Source: Hallerella porci
GTDB taxonomy: Bacteria; Fibrobacterota; Fibrobacteria; Fibrobacterales; Fibrobacteraceae
NCBI RefSeq assembly: GCF_003148885.1
Contig: NZ_QGHD01000002.1
Span: forward strand, 109,323-173,322
Direction of reading: 5' to 3'
Length of the DNA: 64,000 nt
The notes below the pieces were generated by a model, which worked only from the letters and a program-made list of their open reading frames with translations, was not told where the DNA came from and did no database searches. Both the position numbers and the translations under genes were made by a program. This document shows, one piece after another, positions 54,116 through 63,173 of this stretch. Numbering within the stretch: the first letter of the stretch is position 1; every line of letters begins with the position of its first letter.

Positions 54116-55213
54116 TTAGTCGCCGTCAATGCAGCGGACAGAATAACCGTTTTCTGCGTGCGGCGCTAATTCGCGGACCATGTTATCGCCCATGCGGCCT
54201 AAGACCCAAATCCAAATCGTCGCATTGCGTCCATTTTGCGAACTCCAGAATGCCGTGTATTCGCCCATTTCTACATAGCGATGCCCGCGGCCCAAAATTT
54301 CACGACGACCAGAACCGAATGCGGTAAATCCATATTCATCTGTTCCGCCGCCACCTTGCCAACCCGAGCGCGCTTTTAACTTCGACGCAAATGCTTCGCA
54401 TTTTTGCACGCCGTCGTAGCAGCCCGTTAAACCGGTGAGCATATCTTGCCATTCGCGATCACGCGGCAAATGGAATCCTTTCGGGCAAGCTTTGCGCGCA
54501 CCTTCTAACGAATAAAGACGACCGCTGCGCATGCAGTAATTGTCTTTGTCATCGTAGCACCAAGATTCTCCGGGGATGTTATAATTCATATTTTGCGCAA
54601 GCCATGTTCTGCCGTCAATTTTAATCGTCCGGTAAACTTGACCATCGCGGACATCGGTAACAAATCCCGAATTTTGCTTCACTTCTTGGAAATGTTCTTG
54701 CTCTTTAATGCGGAAAGCGGCGAGCTGATCGCGCTGATGTCTTTCGGAGCGTTCTTTATTTGCGACCCAATATTTTTGAGCTGCGGGATTTTTGAATTTG
54801 ACGCGCAAATCGCGCAACGCATACAATTCATCGTCACAAGCCAAATCGACACCTTTAATATCGACGATCAATTCTTCTTTGCCAAATTTCTGCGGTTTCA
54901 TCACATACGAAATCCACGCTTCTTTCGTCTTATTGCAGACTCCGTAAAAGCGTTTATTTTCGACGGTATCCGCAGCCACTTTCATCACGCCCGAGACGAC
55001 GAAATCGACATTGTCGCCTTTCACAGCAAACGATACCGGTTGCTTTTCACCGTAATATTCGTATTGCATAAAGCGAATTTGCCCGACGACGGGAACGCTT
55101 TCGTATTCGCCTTGCCCTTCTGCATGGAATATCGCATCCCATGTTTTCGGTTGAACCGCAAAGACATTGGCGCACAATAAAACCAAACCAAACATTCCTG
55201 CCAAAATTTTCAT
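54116..55213 (-). CDS. FISUMP-domain protein (Fibrobacter major paralogous domain)
   Basis: A 365-residue secreted protein. Signal peptide about 1-19; an N-terminal region of unknown fold (residues 20-180) is followed by a FISUMP domain from about 187 to the end. Typical blocks are DGQVYRTIKIDGRTWLAQNMNY, CYDDKDNYC, GRLYSLEGARKACPKGFHLP, WQDML and AFWSSQ, closing with YSVRCIDGD. The domain is abundant in Fibrobacter and is related to C-type lectin-like folds by reputation; its role is not settled. It starts directly after the hemB stop (TAA ATG) with AGGGGA as RBS inside hemB, so it is coupled to hemB. Confidence 0.85.
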   Translation of the reverse strand: MKILAGMFGLVLLCANVFAVQPKTWDAIFHAEGQGEYESVPVVGQIRFMQYEYYGEKQPVSFAVKGDNVDFVVSGVMKVAADTVENKRFYGVCNKTKEAWISYVMKPQKFGKEELIVDIKGVDLACDDELYALRDLRVKFKNPAAQKYWVANKERSERHQRDQLAAFRIKEQEHFQEVKQNSGFVTDVRDGQVYRTIKIDGRTWLAQNMNYNIPGESWCYDDKDNYCMRSGRLYSLEGARKACPKGFHLPRDREWQDMLTGLTGCYDGVQKCEAFASKLKARSGWQGGGGTDEYGFTAFGSGRREILGRGHRYVEMGEYTAFWSSQNGRNATIWIWVLGRMGDNMVRELAPHAENGYSVRCIDGD

Positions 55214-56215
55214 TTAGCTTTCCCCTTGTAAAAGTTTTGCCGCTTCCTTGGCAAAGTAAGTCCAAATCATTTTTGCCCCCGCCCGTTTAATTCCCATCAA
55301 ACTTTCGAGGATGACGCGATTGCGATCTAGCCAACCATTTTCTGCAGCGGCACAAAGCATCGCATATTCTCCGCTCACTTGATATGCGGCGACTGGAACT
55401 TCCGAAAAGTCTGCGACTTCGCGAAGAACGTCCAAATAATAACACGCTGGTTTTACCATCACAATGTCTGCGCCTTCGTTAATATCCAAGGCGACTTCGC
55501 GGATGGCTTCCCGACGATTAGCGGGATCCATTTGATATGTTTTTTTATCGCCCGCTTTCGGTGCCGAATCAAGCGCATCGCGGAATGGTCCGTAAAATGC
55601 CGACGCATACTTTGCACTGTAAGCCATAATCGAAGTGTTCGTAAATCCTGCGGCATCGAGCGCACTACGAATCGCACCAATTCTTCCGTCCATCATATCG
55701 GACGGGCAAACAAAATCGGCACCCGCTTTCGCATGACAAACCGCCATTTTGCAAAGAACGTCAACGGTTTCATCATTTAAGATTTCGCCGTTTTCTGCAA
55801 CGATTCCATCGTGTCCATCGATGTTAAACGGATCGAGCGCGGCATCGGTCATCACGACGACATCCGGAAATTTTTCTTTAATCGCACGAACGCAAGTCGG
55901 CACAAGTCCATTCGGATTATAACTTTCGCTGCCTTTGTGATCTTTCTTTTCTTCGGCGATACTGGGGAACGGCGCAATCGCTTTGACGCCAAGCGCTACA
56001 CATTCTTCAATTTCTTTCAAAAGAACGTCCACGGTTTTGCGGGTCATTCCCGGCATCGACGGAATCGGTTCTTCTTTATTTTCGCCTTCCATGATGAAAA
56101 CGGGATAAACAAAATCCTTCACCGAAATTTCCGTTTCACGCACGAGAGCGCGGACAGTTGCGCTCTTGCGATTTCTCCGCGGACGTTGATTCAAATCCAA
56201 AGTAAATTCATTCAT
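55214..56215 (-). CDS. hemB: Delta-aminolevulinic acid dehydratase
   Basis: A 333-residue enzyme that condenses two ALA to porphobilinogen for haem synthesis. The Schiff-base lysines lie in YSAKYASAFYGPFRDA and MVKPACYYLDV. The metal loop reads TDAALDPFNIDGHDGI, that is, the Asp-rich Mg-type rather than the three-Cys zinc type. The start has AGGTGA upstream. It lies 15 bases after dapB and directly before the FISUMP gene. Confidence 0.96.
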   Translation of the reverse strand: MNEFTLDLNQRPRRNRKSATVRALVRETEISVKDFVYPVFIMEGENKEEPIPSMPGMTRKTVDVLLKEIEECVALGVKAIAPFPSIAEEKKDHKGSESYNPNGLVPTCVRAIKEKFPDVVVMTDAALDPFNIDGHDGIVAENGEILNDETVDVLCKMAVCHAKAGADFVCPSDMMDGRIGAIRSALDAAGFTNTSIMAYSAKYASAFYGPFRDALDSAPKAGDKKTYQMDPANRREAIREVALDINEGADIVMVKPACYYLDVLREVADFSEVPVAAYQVSGEYAMLCAAAENGWLDRNRVILESLMGIKRAGAKMIWTYFAKEAAKLLQGES

Positions 56216-56230
56216 TTTTTCACCTGACTG

Positions 56231-57061
56231 TTAACGCATTTTTCCCGAACGGAGAACGTCCATCATATCAAACGGACGCGCGTTTCCTTCTTTCAATTTT
56301 TCGGCTAAGAAATTCACCGCATCCACCGAACCTTCGGCGTAAATTTTACGGCCGCAGACATTGTGTTGGAATTCAAAATGAACGGTGCCATCTTCGCTAT
56401 CGAGAGAATAAGTGTGGAACGCATGACCCGAAAGATATTCCGCGGGCACATGCATCCGTTCCATCGAATCTTTATCATTCCGCACTTTTTCAATTTTACT
56501 TTCGTCGATGTCAAATCCCATTTTGGCAAAAGACTGCGCCACCGCTTTTGCGGTTCCGCTCGTATCGGCTTTTGTCTTTTGATGACTTTCGACAATCGAA
56601 AGTTTATAGCCCGAGAATGCCGTCGGGAAAGTTTCGGCAAGCCATTCGATCATCGCTTGGAATGCGACAATTTGCTTCGCCATATTCGGCGCAATAACGC
56701 TCGGATGATTTGCATCGGCGACGAGTTTTTTCAACGCTTCGCGGTCGCCGCCCGTCGTTCCCATCACAAAAGGAATTTTGTGCGCCACATAAAATTTTGC
56801 ATTATCATTCACTGCGCTCGGATGCGTAAAATCGACCGCGATAAGACCCGGATATTTTTCGAGCACTTCGCCAATACGCGCTTCGCGATTCGACGGTTTT
56901 AAAAGCTGAATTTTTTTGCCTGCAACTTCGGATTCATTTTCGACGATGATTTCACCGGTGAGCGAAAACGGAACCAATTCAAGTCCGCGCTTCACACAAG
57001 TTTCGGCGACGATTTTTCCCATATTTCCTGGGATTCCATTCACCATGACCAAAGTTGCCAT
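56231..57061 (-). CDS. dapB: Dihydrodipicolinate reductase, plant-like type
   Basis: A 276-residue enzyme of lysine and diaminopimelate synthesis. The nucleotide loop is NGIPGNMGK rather than the usual GAxGRMG, and the catalytic block is VESHQKTKADTSGTAKA. The insert FEFQHNVCGRKIYAEGSVDA is at the usual place. The loop and the SHQK motif fit the plant-like DapB group. It is first of dapB-hemB-FISUMP. The upstream adk gene has its own terminator, so it is a separate unit. Confidence 0.92.
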   Translation of the reverse strand: MATLVMVNGIPGNMGKIVAETCVKRGLELVPFSLTGEIIVENESEVAGKKIQLLKPSNREARIGEVLEKYPGLIAVDFTHPSAVNDNAKFYVAHKIPFVMGTTGGDREALKKLVADANHPSVIAPNMAKQIVAFQAMIEWLAETFPTAFSGYKLSIVESHQKTKADTSGTAKAVAQSFAKMGFDIDESKIEKVRNDKDSMERMHVPAEYLSGHAFHTYSLDSEDGTVHFEFQHNVCGRKIYAEGSVDAVNFLAEKLKEGNARPFDMMDVLRSGKMR

Positions 57062-57144
57062 AAGACACTCCTTGCTATACAGCTTTTATTCCGCGACAAA
57101 GATAGAAAATTTAGCACCCGCTTTTCGTAAGTCTTTTCGAAAAC

Positions 57145-57174
57145 AAAAAAGAACCGCATCGCTGCGGCTCTTTT
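57145..57174 (-). terminator. Terminator after adk
   Basis: AAGA-A-CCGCA / TGCGG-C-TCTT with loop TCGC, flanked by A and T runs. It lies 16 bases past the adk stop. Confidence 0.75.
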
Positions 57175-57190
57175 CCTTGAAAAAAAACGA

Positions 57191-57784
57191 TTAAGCGTTT
57201 TTCTTAAAATCCACATAAGCGCTGAGCACATCGCGGAAAACTTCGTCCGGAGTGTTATCGCCCACGATGTGGCTGATGATTTTGGAATCGTACTTTTCCA
57301 AAACTTTTGCAGTAGAATCTTTGTAAACATTCAAACGATTCTTAATCACATTTTCGTCGGCGTCATCTTTGCGGCCTTCGATTTTTGCGCGATTCAAAAG
57401 ACGTGCAACGATTGTCGCTTCATCCTTAATATCGAGAACAAAAATGTGCTTCACATCGACGATAGACTTGATGAGATCTACCTGCGCAACCGTACGAGGA
57501 ATACCGTCCAAAAGGAGAGTATCCTTTTCCGGATTCAACTTATTCGTGTTCACCAAACCTTCGACATAACGTTCGAAAATTTTCACAGTCGCTTCGTCCG
57601 GAACGAGAAGGCCTTTGCTCGAATAAGAAGCAAGGAGCTTGCCCGATTCGCTCGACGGAGCAATGCCGCGGAAAATATCGCCAGTCGAAAGATGCTTGAG
57701 CGAAGTCGTAGCCGCGAGTTTTGCGCCGACAGTTCCTTTTCCAGAACCCGGAGCACCGAAAATCAAAACAGCAGAAATTGCCAT
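57191..57784 (-). CDS. adk: Adenylate kinase
   Basis: A 197-residue nucleoside monophosphate kinase. Walker A is GAPGSGKGT, the NMP block is STGDIFRG and the LID region is short (RLLNRAKIEGRKDDADENVIKNRL) without zinc-binding Cys. LLLDGIPRTVAQ matches the family with Ile in place of the usual Phe (DGFPR). It converts AMP and ATP into two ADP. The variation in DGIPR and the short LID leave the exact NMP preference somewhat open. Confidence 0.93.
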   Translation of the reverse strand: MAISAVLIFGAPGSGKGTVGAKLAATTSLKHLSTGDIFRGIAPSSESGKLLASYSSKGLLVPDEATVKIFERYVEGLVNTNKLNPEKDTLLLDGIPRTVAQVDLIKSIVDVKHIFVLDIKDEATIVARLLNRAKIEGRKDDADENVIKNRLNVYKDSTAKVLEKYDSKIISHIVGDNTPDEVFRDVLSAYVDFKKNA

Positions 57785-57871
57785 AAGAGAATCCTCATAA
57801 AAGAATTGTTTTGCGCTGCAAATATAGAAAGAATTTTTCCATCTTTTCGTAGCGGATTCAATCCTTTTCCT

Positions 57872-59053
57872 TTATTCATATGCCAGTTCAAAAATTTTCA
57901 AAATATCTTCGTAAGCGAGCGGTTTATAACCGATTAAAGAACGCGTTTTATTTCGCGAACAATCTAACGCCAATTTTTCTAAAGATTCTTTTTTCACGCC
58001 GAGCATTTTTAAATTCGTCGGCATTCCAATCGACGCATAAAATTTTTCTTGCAAATCAATTGCGCATTCGACAGTCTTTTCGGGATGTTCAAAATCGATG
58101 TCTAAATTCCACACATTTTTTGCGTATTGCAAGAATCGATTTACATTGGATTTGTAAACATAACGCGCCCAACTGCACCAAAGCGCCGCAAGTCCTGCGC
58201 CGTGAGAAATTTTCGGATACATTCCAGAAACTTCATGTTCCAACTGATGCACGACTAATTGAAATTCGCGACCGCAGCCGGTGAGTCCATTATGCGCGAG
58301 CGAAGACGCCCACATCATATTTGCGCGAGCCGTATAATCGTTTGGATTTTTCAAACAATCCTTCCCCGCTTTCATCACACTTTTGATAACCGCTTCCGCA
58401 ATAGAATCCGTTAAATAGGTTTCTTCGCCCGGACAAAAATAACGTTCAATCGTGTGCATCGCAATATCGACAATGCCGCAAGCCGTTTGATACGCATTCA
58501 CGCTAAAAGTCAATTCCGGATTTTCAATCGCAAAATTCATGCGATTAAAACTCGAACTATATCCGCGTTTTTCTCCGGTTTCTGCATTCGTAATCACGCA
58601 CGAATTGGACATTTCCGAACCCGCAGCCGCAAGTGTTAAAATCGCCCCTTTCGGAATCGTCTTTTTCGGTTCTGCTTTTCGGAGCGAAAAATCCCACACA
58701 TCGATTTCGGGATTCGCAGCGCCATTCGCAATATCTTTTGACGAATCCATCACCGAGCCGCCGCCCACTGCCAAAATAAAATCGACTCCTTCGCGCAAAC
58801 ACAAATCAATTCCTTTTCGCACTAACGAAAGTTCGGGATTTGCAATGACGCCGCCGAGTTCTACAAACGCAATTTTTTCATCGTTCAAACATTTTTTGAC
58901 GCGGTCCAAAAGCCCGCTTTCTTTCGCCGACTTTCCGCCATAATGAATCAACACTTTTTTCGGCGAAAATTCCTTCACTAATTTTCCAACCCGCAATTCT
59001 TCGCCAGCACCAAAATAAACTTTCGTGGGCGTTTCATAAATAAAATTCTTCAT
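57872..59053 (-). CDS. Iron-containing alcohol dehydrogenase
   Basis: A 393-residue group III alcohol dehydrogenase (BDH-like). The NAD(P) glycine loop is AVGGGSVMDSSKDIA. The metal ligands lie in CGIVDIAMHTIERYF and HQLEHEVSGMYPKISHGAGLA. The start has GGAGG at the RBS, set at 59053. It likely reduces an aldehyde during fermentation; substrate unknown. The AraC regulator lies just upstream on the same strand and may control it. Confidence 0.93.
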   Translation of the reverse strand: MKNFIYETPTKVYFGAGEELRVGKLVKEFSPKKVLIHYGGKSAKESGLLDRVKKCLNDEKIAFVELGGVIANPELSLVRKGIDLCLREGVDFILAVGGGSVMDSSKDIANGAANPEIDVWDFSLRKAEPKKTIPKGAILTLAAAGSEMSNSCVITNAETGEKRGYSSSFNRMNFAIENPELTFSVNAYQTACGIVDIAMHTIERYFCPGEETYLTDSIAEAVIKSVMKAGKDCLKNPNDYTARANMMWASSLAHNGLTGCGREFQLVVHQLEHEVSGMYPKISHGAGLAALWCSWARYVYKSNVNRFLQYAKNVWNLDIDFEHPEKTVECAIDLQEKFYASIGMPTNLKMLGVKKESLEKLALDCSRNKTRSLIGYKPLAYEDILKIFELAYE

Positions 59054-59135
59054 AAAAAACCTCCGCCAAAATATAATCACTATTTCAATTCACAATGGAC
59101 AATGCAAAATGAACAATGATGAGAAATTCTCACTC

Positions 59136-60005
59136 CTAATTTTTCCTGTATTCTTTCGGGCTTTGCGCAAATGCTTTTTTGAATGTTTCGGCGAAATAAC
59201 TTGCGCCCGAAAAGCCGACGCTAAACGCGATATTTTCAATGGAATCGTCTGATGTTTTTAAAAGTTCACATGCTTTGCTTAAACGATAGGCGGTTAAAAA
59301 TTCGTTGGGGGTTTGATGAAAAAATTGATTAAACAATTTGCAGCATTTGCTTTGTCCCACGCAGCCTGCTTTCGCAATTTCGTTAAGCGTTAATTTGTCA
59401 CTAAAATTTTGTTGAATGAACCCGACGATATTTTTTAGAATCGTTAAATCGCCCGATTGTTTTTTGGGCTTTTCATTTTCTTTCATCAAGAGTTTGAAAA
59501 GGCTTGCCCACATCATCGCAAATAAAGATTGAATTTCAAGCGGAGCTGTTTTTGAATTTTTGGCTTGATACATCAATTTTAAATTTTCAATCACTTTTTG
59601 ATGAATCGGATTTTGTTTTTCCAATTTTAAAAAAGCGGCGTTTTGATTTTTCACAAGCGGCATCACAAAATCTTTTTCTACGGCTACTGACGAACAAAGT
59701 AATATTGGATGAATGACAGCAAAAATAAATTCACATTCTTGTTCGTCGGAATATCCAAAATGCAATTGCCTCGAATTTACAAAAGCACCTTCGCCCGGAT
59801 TCATCGGAATAATTTTTCCGTTCACATTGTAATTCATAAATCCCGACAACACGACAACGATTTCAATCGAATCGTGCCAATGGCTTGGGGCCGAAAAATT
59901 GGGGTAGGTCGAAAGATGCGCTTTGTTCACCAAAATTGGATAATCTTCAAAATCATAATGGATTTTTTCAGAGCGGTCATCGTTTAAATCTAGTTCCACT
60001 GGCAT
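59136..60005 (-). CDS. AraC-family transcriptional regulator
   Basis: A 289-residue regulator. An N-terminal cupin domain (residues about 25-100: PSHWHDSIEIVVVLSG, MNPGEGAFVNSRQLHFGY) binds an effector, and a C-terminal pair of HTH motifs (about 190-289: KLTLNEIAKAGCVGQSKCCKLF, DSIENIAFSVGFSGASYFAETFKKAF) binds DNA. The start at 60005 has GAGG upstream. It is divergent from the O-acetyltransferase gene and upstream of the alcohol dehydrogenase, so it may control one or both. Confidence 0.92.
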   Translation of the reverse strand: MPVELDLNDDRSEKIHYDFEDYPILVNKAHLSTYPNFSAPSHWHDSIEIVVVLSGFMNYNVNGKIIPMNPGEGAFVNSRQLHFGYSDEQECEFIFAVIHPILLCSSVAVEKDFVMPLVKNQNAAFLKLEKQNPIHQKVIENLKLMYQAKNSKTAPLEIQSLFAMMWASLFKLLMKENEKPKKQSGDLTILKNIVGFIQQNFSDKLTLNEIAKAGCVGQSKCCKLFNQFFHQTPNEFLTAYRLSKACELLKTSDDSIENIAFSVGFSGASYFAETFKKAFAQSPKEYRKN

Positions 60006-60072
60006 AGCCACCTCGCGCAGGATTGTTATAGAAATAGATAGAAAATTGATTTTAATCTGTAAATTTTAATTG

Positions 60073-60078
60073 TATAAT
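60073..60078 (+). promoter_or_regulatory. Candidate -10 box of the O-acetyltransferase gene
   Basis: TATAAT lies 28 bases before the ATG, in the A/T-rich divergent region. No good -35 box at normal spacing. AAAGGA is the RBS at 60092. Confidence 0.35.
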
Positions 60079-60106
60079 TATACTCGTAAAACAAAAGGAT
60101 ATTTTT

Positions 60107-60733
60107 ATGATAGACAATATCACACGCCGCGATTCTGGCATGGCTTACTTTGCAGACGAAAGCGTTACCGCGCAACAACTCGTCGCCAAAAAATGCATTC
60201 GAAAGTATAATCAAATGATGCCTTTTGATTTAGAAGGTTTAAAATGCTTAGACGAAGCAGGCATTAAACATTCGGGCTCGCTTTACTTTGAACCTCCGTT
60301 TCATTACGAATACGGAACTCACATTCAAGTGGGCGATAACTTTTACGCAAACGCTTTTTGCGTGATGCTCGATGTCGGAAAAATTACGATTGGCGATAAT
60401 GTATTCTTCGGACCGTCGGTTTCTGTGTATACCGCAGGCCACCCCATTCACCCTGTAAGCAGAAGATCGATGTATGAATACGGCATTCCTGTAGAAATCG
60501 GAAACGATGTCTGGGTGGGCGGAAATTCTGTCATTTTGCCAGGCGTAAAAATCGGAAACAATGTCGTCATCGGCGCCGGAAGTGTCGTCACGAAAAACAT
60601 TCCCGATAATGTCATCGCCGCCGGAAACCCGTGCAAAGTCATCCGCAAAATCACCGAAGAAGATCGGAAGTTCTATTTCAAAGACAAGGTTTTTGACGAT
60701 GAAATTTGGGACAAAGTTAAAAACACAAAGTGA
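60107..60733 (+). CDS. Sugar O-acetyltransferase (maltose/galactoside type)
   Basis: A 208-residue hexapeptide-repeat acetyltransferase. The N-terminal MAYFADESVTAQQL region matches maltose O-acetyltransferase. The left-handed beta-helix runs through residues 60-185, with the catalytic His in YTAGHPIHP. It uses acetyl-CoA. It overlaps the start of the MATE gene by about 35 bases, so the two genes form a pair. Confidence 0.92.
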   Translation: MIDNITRRDSGMAYFADESVTAQQLVAKKCIRKYNQMMPFDLEGLKCLDEAGIKHSGSLYFEPPFHYEYGTHIQVGDNFYANAFCVMLDVGKITIGDNVFFGPSVSVYTAGHPIHPVSRRSMYEYGIPVEIGNDVWVGGNSVILPGVKIGNNVVIGAGSVVTKNIPDNVIAAGNPCKVIRKITEEDRKFYFKDKVFDDEIWDKVKNTK

Positions 60734-62057
60734 TTTTACAAGTAAATTAGTTTCACTTGTTTTGCCGATAACTTTTCAGCAATTCATGCTTGCCTTAGTC
60801 AGTGCAAGCGATGCTTTAATGCTTGGAAAGTTATCGCAAAATGCTTTGTCAGCGGTAGCTCTTGCCTCGCAAATCAGCTTTGTGCAAAGCTTATTTCTTG
60901 CGGCTTTAACGATTGGACTTTCGATTTTACTCGCGCAATATTGGGGCAAAAAAGATACCGAAGCGGTTTCGAAAATTTTTTGCTACGGGCTTAAAATTTC
61001 TGCGATACTTTCCCTTTTATTTTCCATCGTCGCATTTATTTTCCCCGCGGAATTGATGCAAATTTTCACAAACGAAAAAGATTTGATTTTCGATGGTGCA
61101 AAGTATTTAAAAGTCGTTTCGTTCTCGTATTTTTTGACAGGGATTTCGCAAATCTTTTTATGCCTTTTTAAAAATTGCGAAAGGGCGTTTCAAAGCAGTT
61201 TGATTAGTTCTGTCGGCGTTGTGGCAAATATTATTTTCAATGCGATTTTTATTTTCGGATTATTTTCATTCCCTGCGCTTGGAATTGCGGGAGCCGCACT
61301 AGCGACGGTTTGCGCAAAAATAATCGAACTCACTTGGTGCATTTTAGATTTCAAATTCAAAAGTCAAATCAATTTCCAAATCAAACATTTAATTCGAAAC
61401 GATATCATTTTTGTTCGCGATTTTTGGAAATATACATTCCCCGTTTTAGGAAACGAAATCGTTTGGGGCGTAGGCTTTACGATGTATTCTGTCATCATGG
61501 GGCACTTGGGAAGCGACGCCGTTGCCGCAAACTCGATTACAAACATTGCGAAAAATTTAATCGCTTGTTTTTGTATTGGGCTCGGAAGCGGTGGCGGCAT
61601 TTTAGTCGGCATTGAACTTGGAAAAGGTAATTTAGAACATGCAAAATTATGCGGGGAAAAGTTGTGCCACTTGGCGATTTTCCTCGGGACGATTTCTGGA
61701 ATTTTATTTATCCCGCTTTCGTTTTTAATTACTTCATTTGCCAATTTATCGGAAACGGCAAATGAATATTTGAAATGGATGCTTTTGATGTGTTCGTATT
61801 ACATGCTTGGAAAATCCATCAACAGCACAACGATTGCGGGCATTTTCTGCGCGGGCGGTGATTCCAAATTCGGATTTGTCTGCGACTCAATCACCATGTG
61901 GTGCGTGACTGTTCCACTCGGATTTTTTGCCGCGTTTGTCTTAAAGCTCCCCGTCCTCGCTGTATTTTTTATTGTGAACTTAGACGAAATCGTGAAACTG
62001 CCCGCCGTATATTTGCATTACAAAAAATACAGGTGGGTGAAAAATATTACGCGGTGA
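60699..62057 (+). CDS. MATE-family efflux transporter
   Basis: A 452-residue membrane protein with about 12 helices. The first, SKLVSLVLPITFQQFMLALV, is followed by SASDALMLGKLSQNALSAVALA, the family's standard N-terminal repeat. It exports drugs or metabolites using an ion gradient. The start is set at 60699 (MKFGTKLKTQ); a frame extended upstream to 60561 is just the acetyltransferase read in another frame. It overlaps the acetyltransferase by 35 bases, suggesting coupled translation. Confidence 0.88.
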   Translation: MKFGTKLKTQSDFTSKLVSLVLPITFQQFMLALVSASDALMLGKLSQNALSAVALASQISFVQSLFLAALTIGLSILLAQYWGKKDTEAVSKIFCYGLKISAILSLLFSIVAFIFPAELMQIFTNEKDLIFDGAKYLKVVSFSYFLTGISQIFLCLFKNCERAFQSSLISSVGVVANIIFNAIFIFGLFSFPALGIAGAALATVCAKIIELTWCILDFKFKSQINFQIKHLIRNDIIFVRDFWKYTFPVLGNEIVWGVGFTMYSVIMGHLGSDAVAANSITNIAKNLIACFCIGLGSGGGILVGIELGKGNLEHAKLCGEKLCHLAIFLGTISGILFIPLSFLITSFANLSETANEYLKWMLLMCSYYMLGKSINSTTIAGIFCAGGDSKFGFVCDSITMWCVTVPLGFFAAFVLKLPVLAVFFIVNLDEIVKLPAVYLHYKKYRWVKNITR

Positions 62058-62077
62058 GACTTAAAACATGAAAGAAC

Positions 62078-62103
62078 TTTCGCGCCTTAGGCGAAAACTT
62101 TTT
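62078..62103 (+). terminator. Weak terminator after the MATE gene
   Basis: TTTC-GC-GCC TTA GGCGAAA forms a bulged stem followed by CTTTTT. Confidence 0.4.
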
Positions 62104-62168
62104 ATGATTATGAAAATCCTAAATATCTACATGACTAAAGAATGCAATGTGTAGTCAATTACTTTCCT

Positions 62169-63050
62169 CTACCCAATCGGTAAATCAATTCCATAATCCA
62201 CAGTATTTTCACGCAATTCAAAAACAAGTTGCATTTGACTATCTTGAGTTTTACAGATTCGATTTTGATAATCGCTTCGAATTGAAATTTGCTCAATTTC
62301 TTCGCGACGTTTTTTAGATAATTCTAAAAATTCCGATTCTTGTTCAATTCCTAAAAAACGGCGATTCAAAAGGTTAGCTGCAATCCCTGTTGTACTTGAT
62401 CCTGAAAAAGGATCTAAAATCCAAGCATTTTCTTTCGTTGAAGCTTGAATTATTCTAGCTAAAAGCGGTAATGGTTTTTGCGTCGGATGTTTCCCACAAG
62501 ATTTTTCCCAACGCCCAATCGCAGGCATTTGCCAAACATCTCGCATTTGCGTGCCGCCATTTATTTTTTTCATCAACTCATAATTAAAATAATGCGGGAC
62601 TTTTTTGTTTTTTCGAGCCCAAAGAATAAATTCTGTCGAATGCGTAAAAAATTTGCAACTCAAATTAGGCGGCGGATTTGTTTTTGCCCAAGTGATGCAA
62701 TTTAAAATTCGAAAATCAAGTTCGTTTAACATTTGAGCTACTGAAAAAATATTATGGTATGTTCCGCTAATCCAAATGGAACCATCTTCTTTTAATCGAT
62801 TACGACAAGCAGAAATCCATTTTCGGTTAAATTCATTGTCACTTTCAAATCCATGAGATTTATCCCAAGAGCCTTTGTTGACGGAGACTTGTTTACCACT
62901 TTGAACTGAGATTCCGCCATTAGACAAGAAATATGGAGGATCTGCAAAAATCATATCAAACTGAAAATCAAGTTCATTTAAAACTTGAATGCAGTTTCCT
63001 TGAATTAGATTAAAATCGTGGTTTTGAGATTTGTAGAAAGATTTAGGCAT
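62169..63050 (-). CDS. DpnA-like DNA methyltransferase (beta class)
   Basis: A 293-residue DNA amino-methyltransferase. The catalytic motif DPPY is in IFADPPYFLSNGGISV, early in the protein; the AdoMet motif LDPFSGSSTT comes late, so it is of the beta class. The blocks EFNRKWI, WISGTYHNIFSV, FTHSTEFILWARK and KHPTQKP match M.DpnA-type enzymes, from memory. DpnA methylates GATC; that site is likely but unproved. The gene belonged to a restriction-modification operon: the 5' neighbour is a truncated frame (63043-63173) cut off by an IS element. No other methyltransferase or nuclease gene is visible. Base composition is more A/T-rich than nearby genes, suggesting transfer. Confidence 0.87.
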   Translation of the reverse strand: MPKSFYKSQNHDFNLIQGNCIQVLNELDFQFDMIFADPPYFLSNGGISVQSGKQVSVNKGSWDKSHGFESDNEFNRKWISACRNRLKEDGSIWISGTYHNIFSVAQMLNELDFRILNCITWAKTNPPPNLSCKFFTHSTEFILWARKNKKVPHYFNYELMKKINGGTQMRDVWQMPAIGRWEKSCGKHPTQKPLPLLARIIQASTKENAWILDPFSGSSTTGIAANLLNRRFLGIEQESEFLELSKKRREEIEQISIRSDYQNRICKTQDSQMQLVFELRENTVDYGIDLPIG

Positions 63051-63173
63051 CAGGCAAAATTTCCATTTCAGGTACTGGTAAACCTAATTTTTCTAACGGA
63101 ATATATTCAAAATAGTAAAAACAATTCATACTGATTATATAATCTAAGGTGTCTTTATATTTTGGATTTCCTA
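63043..63173 (-). pseudogene. 3' remnant of a gene truncated by an IS element
   Basis: An open frame read from the IS junction to a TAA at 63043, ending LGLPVPEMEILPDA. It overlaps the methyltransferase start by 8 bases (ATGCCTAA). An in-frame TGA lies just beyond the junction, in the IS end. The peptide (about 42 residues, with KDTLDYIISMNCFYYFEYIP) is not one I recognise. Its position suggests a restriction endonuclease or a second methyltransferase of the same system. Confidence 0.6.
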
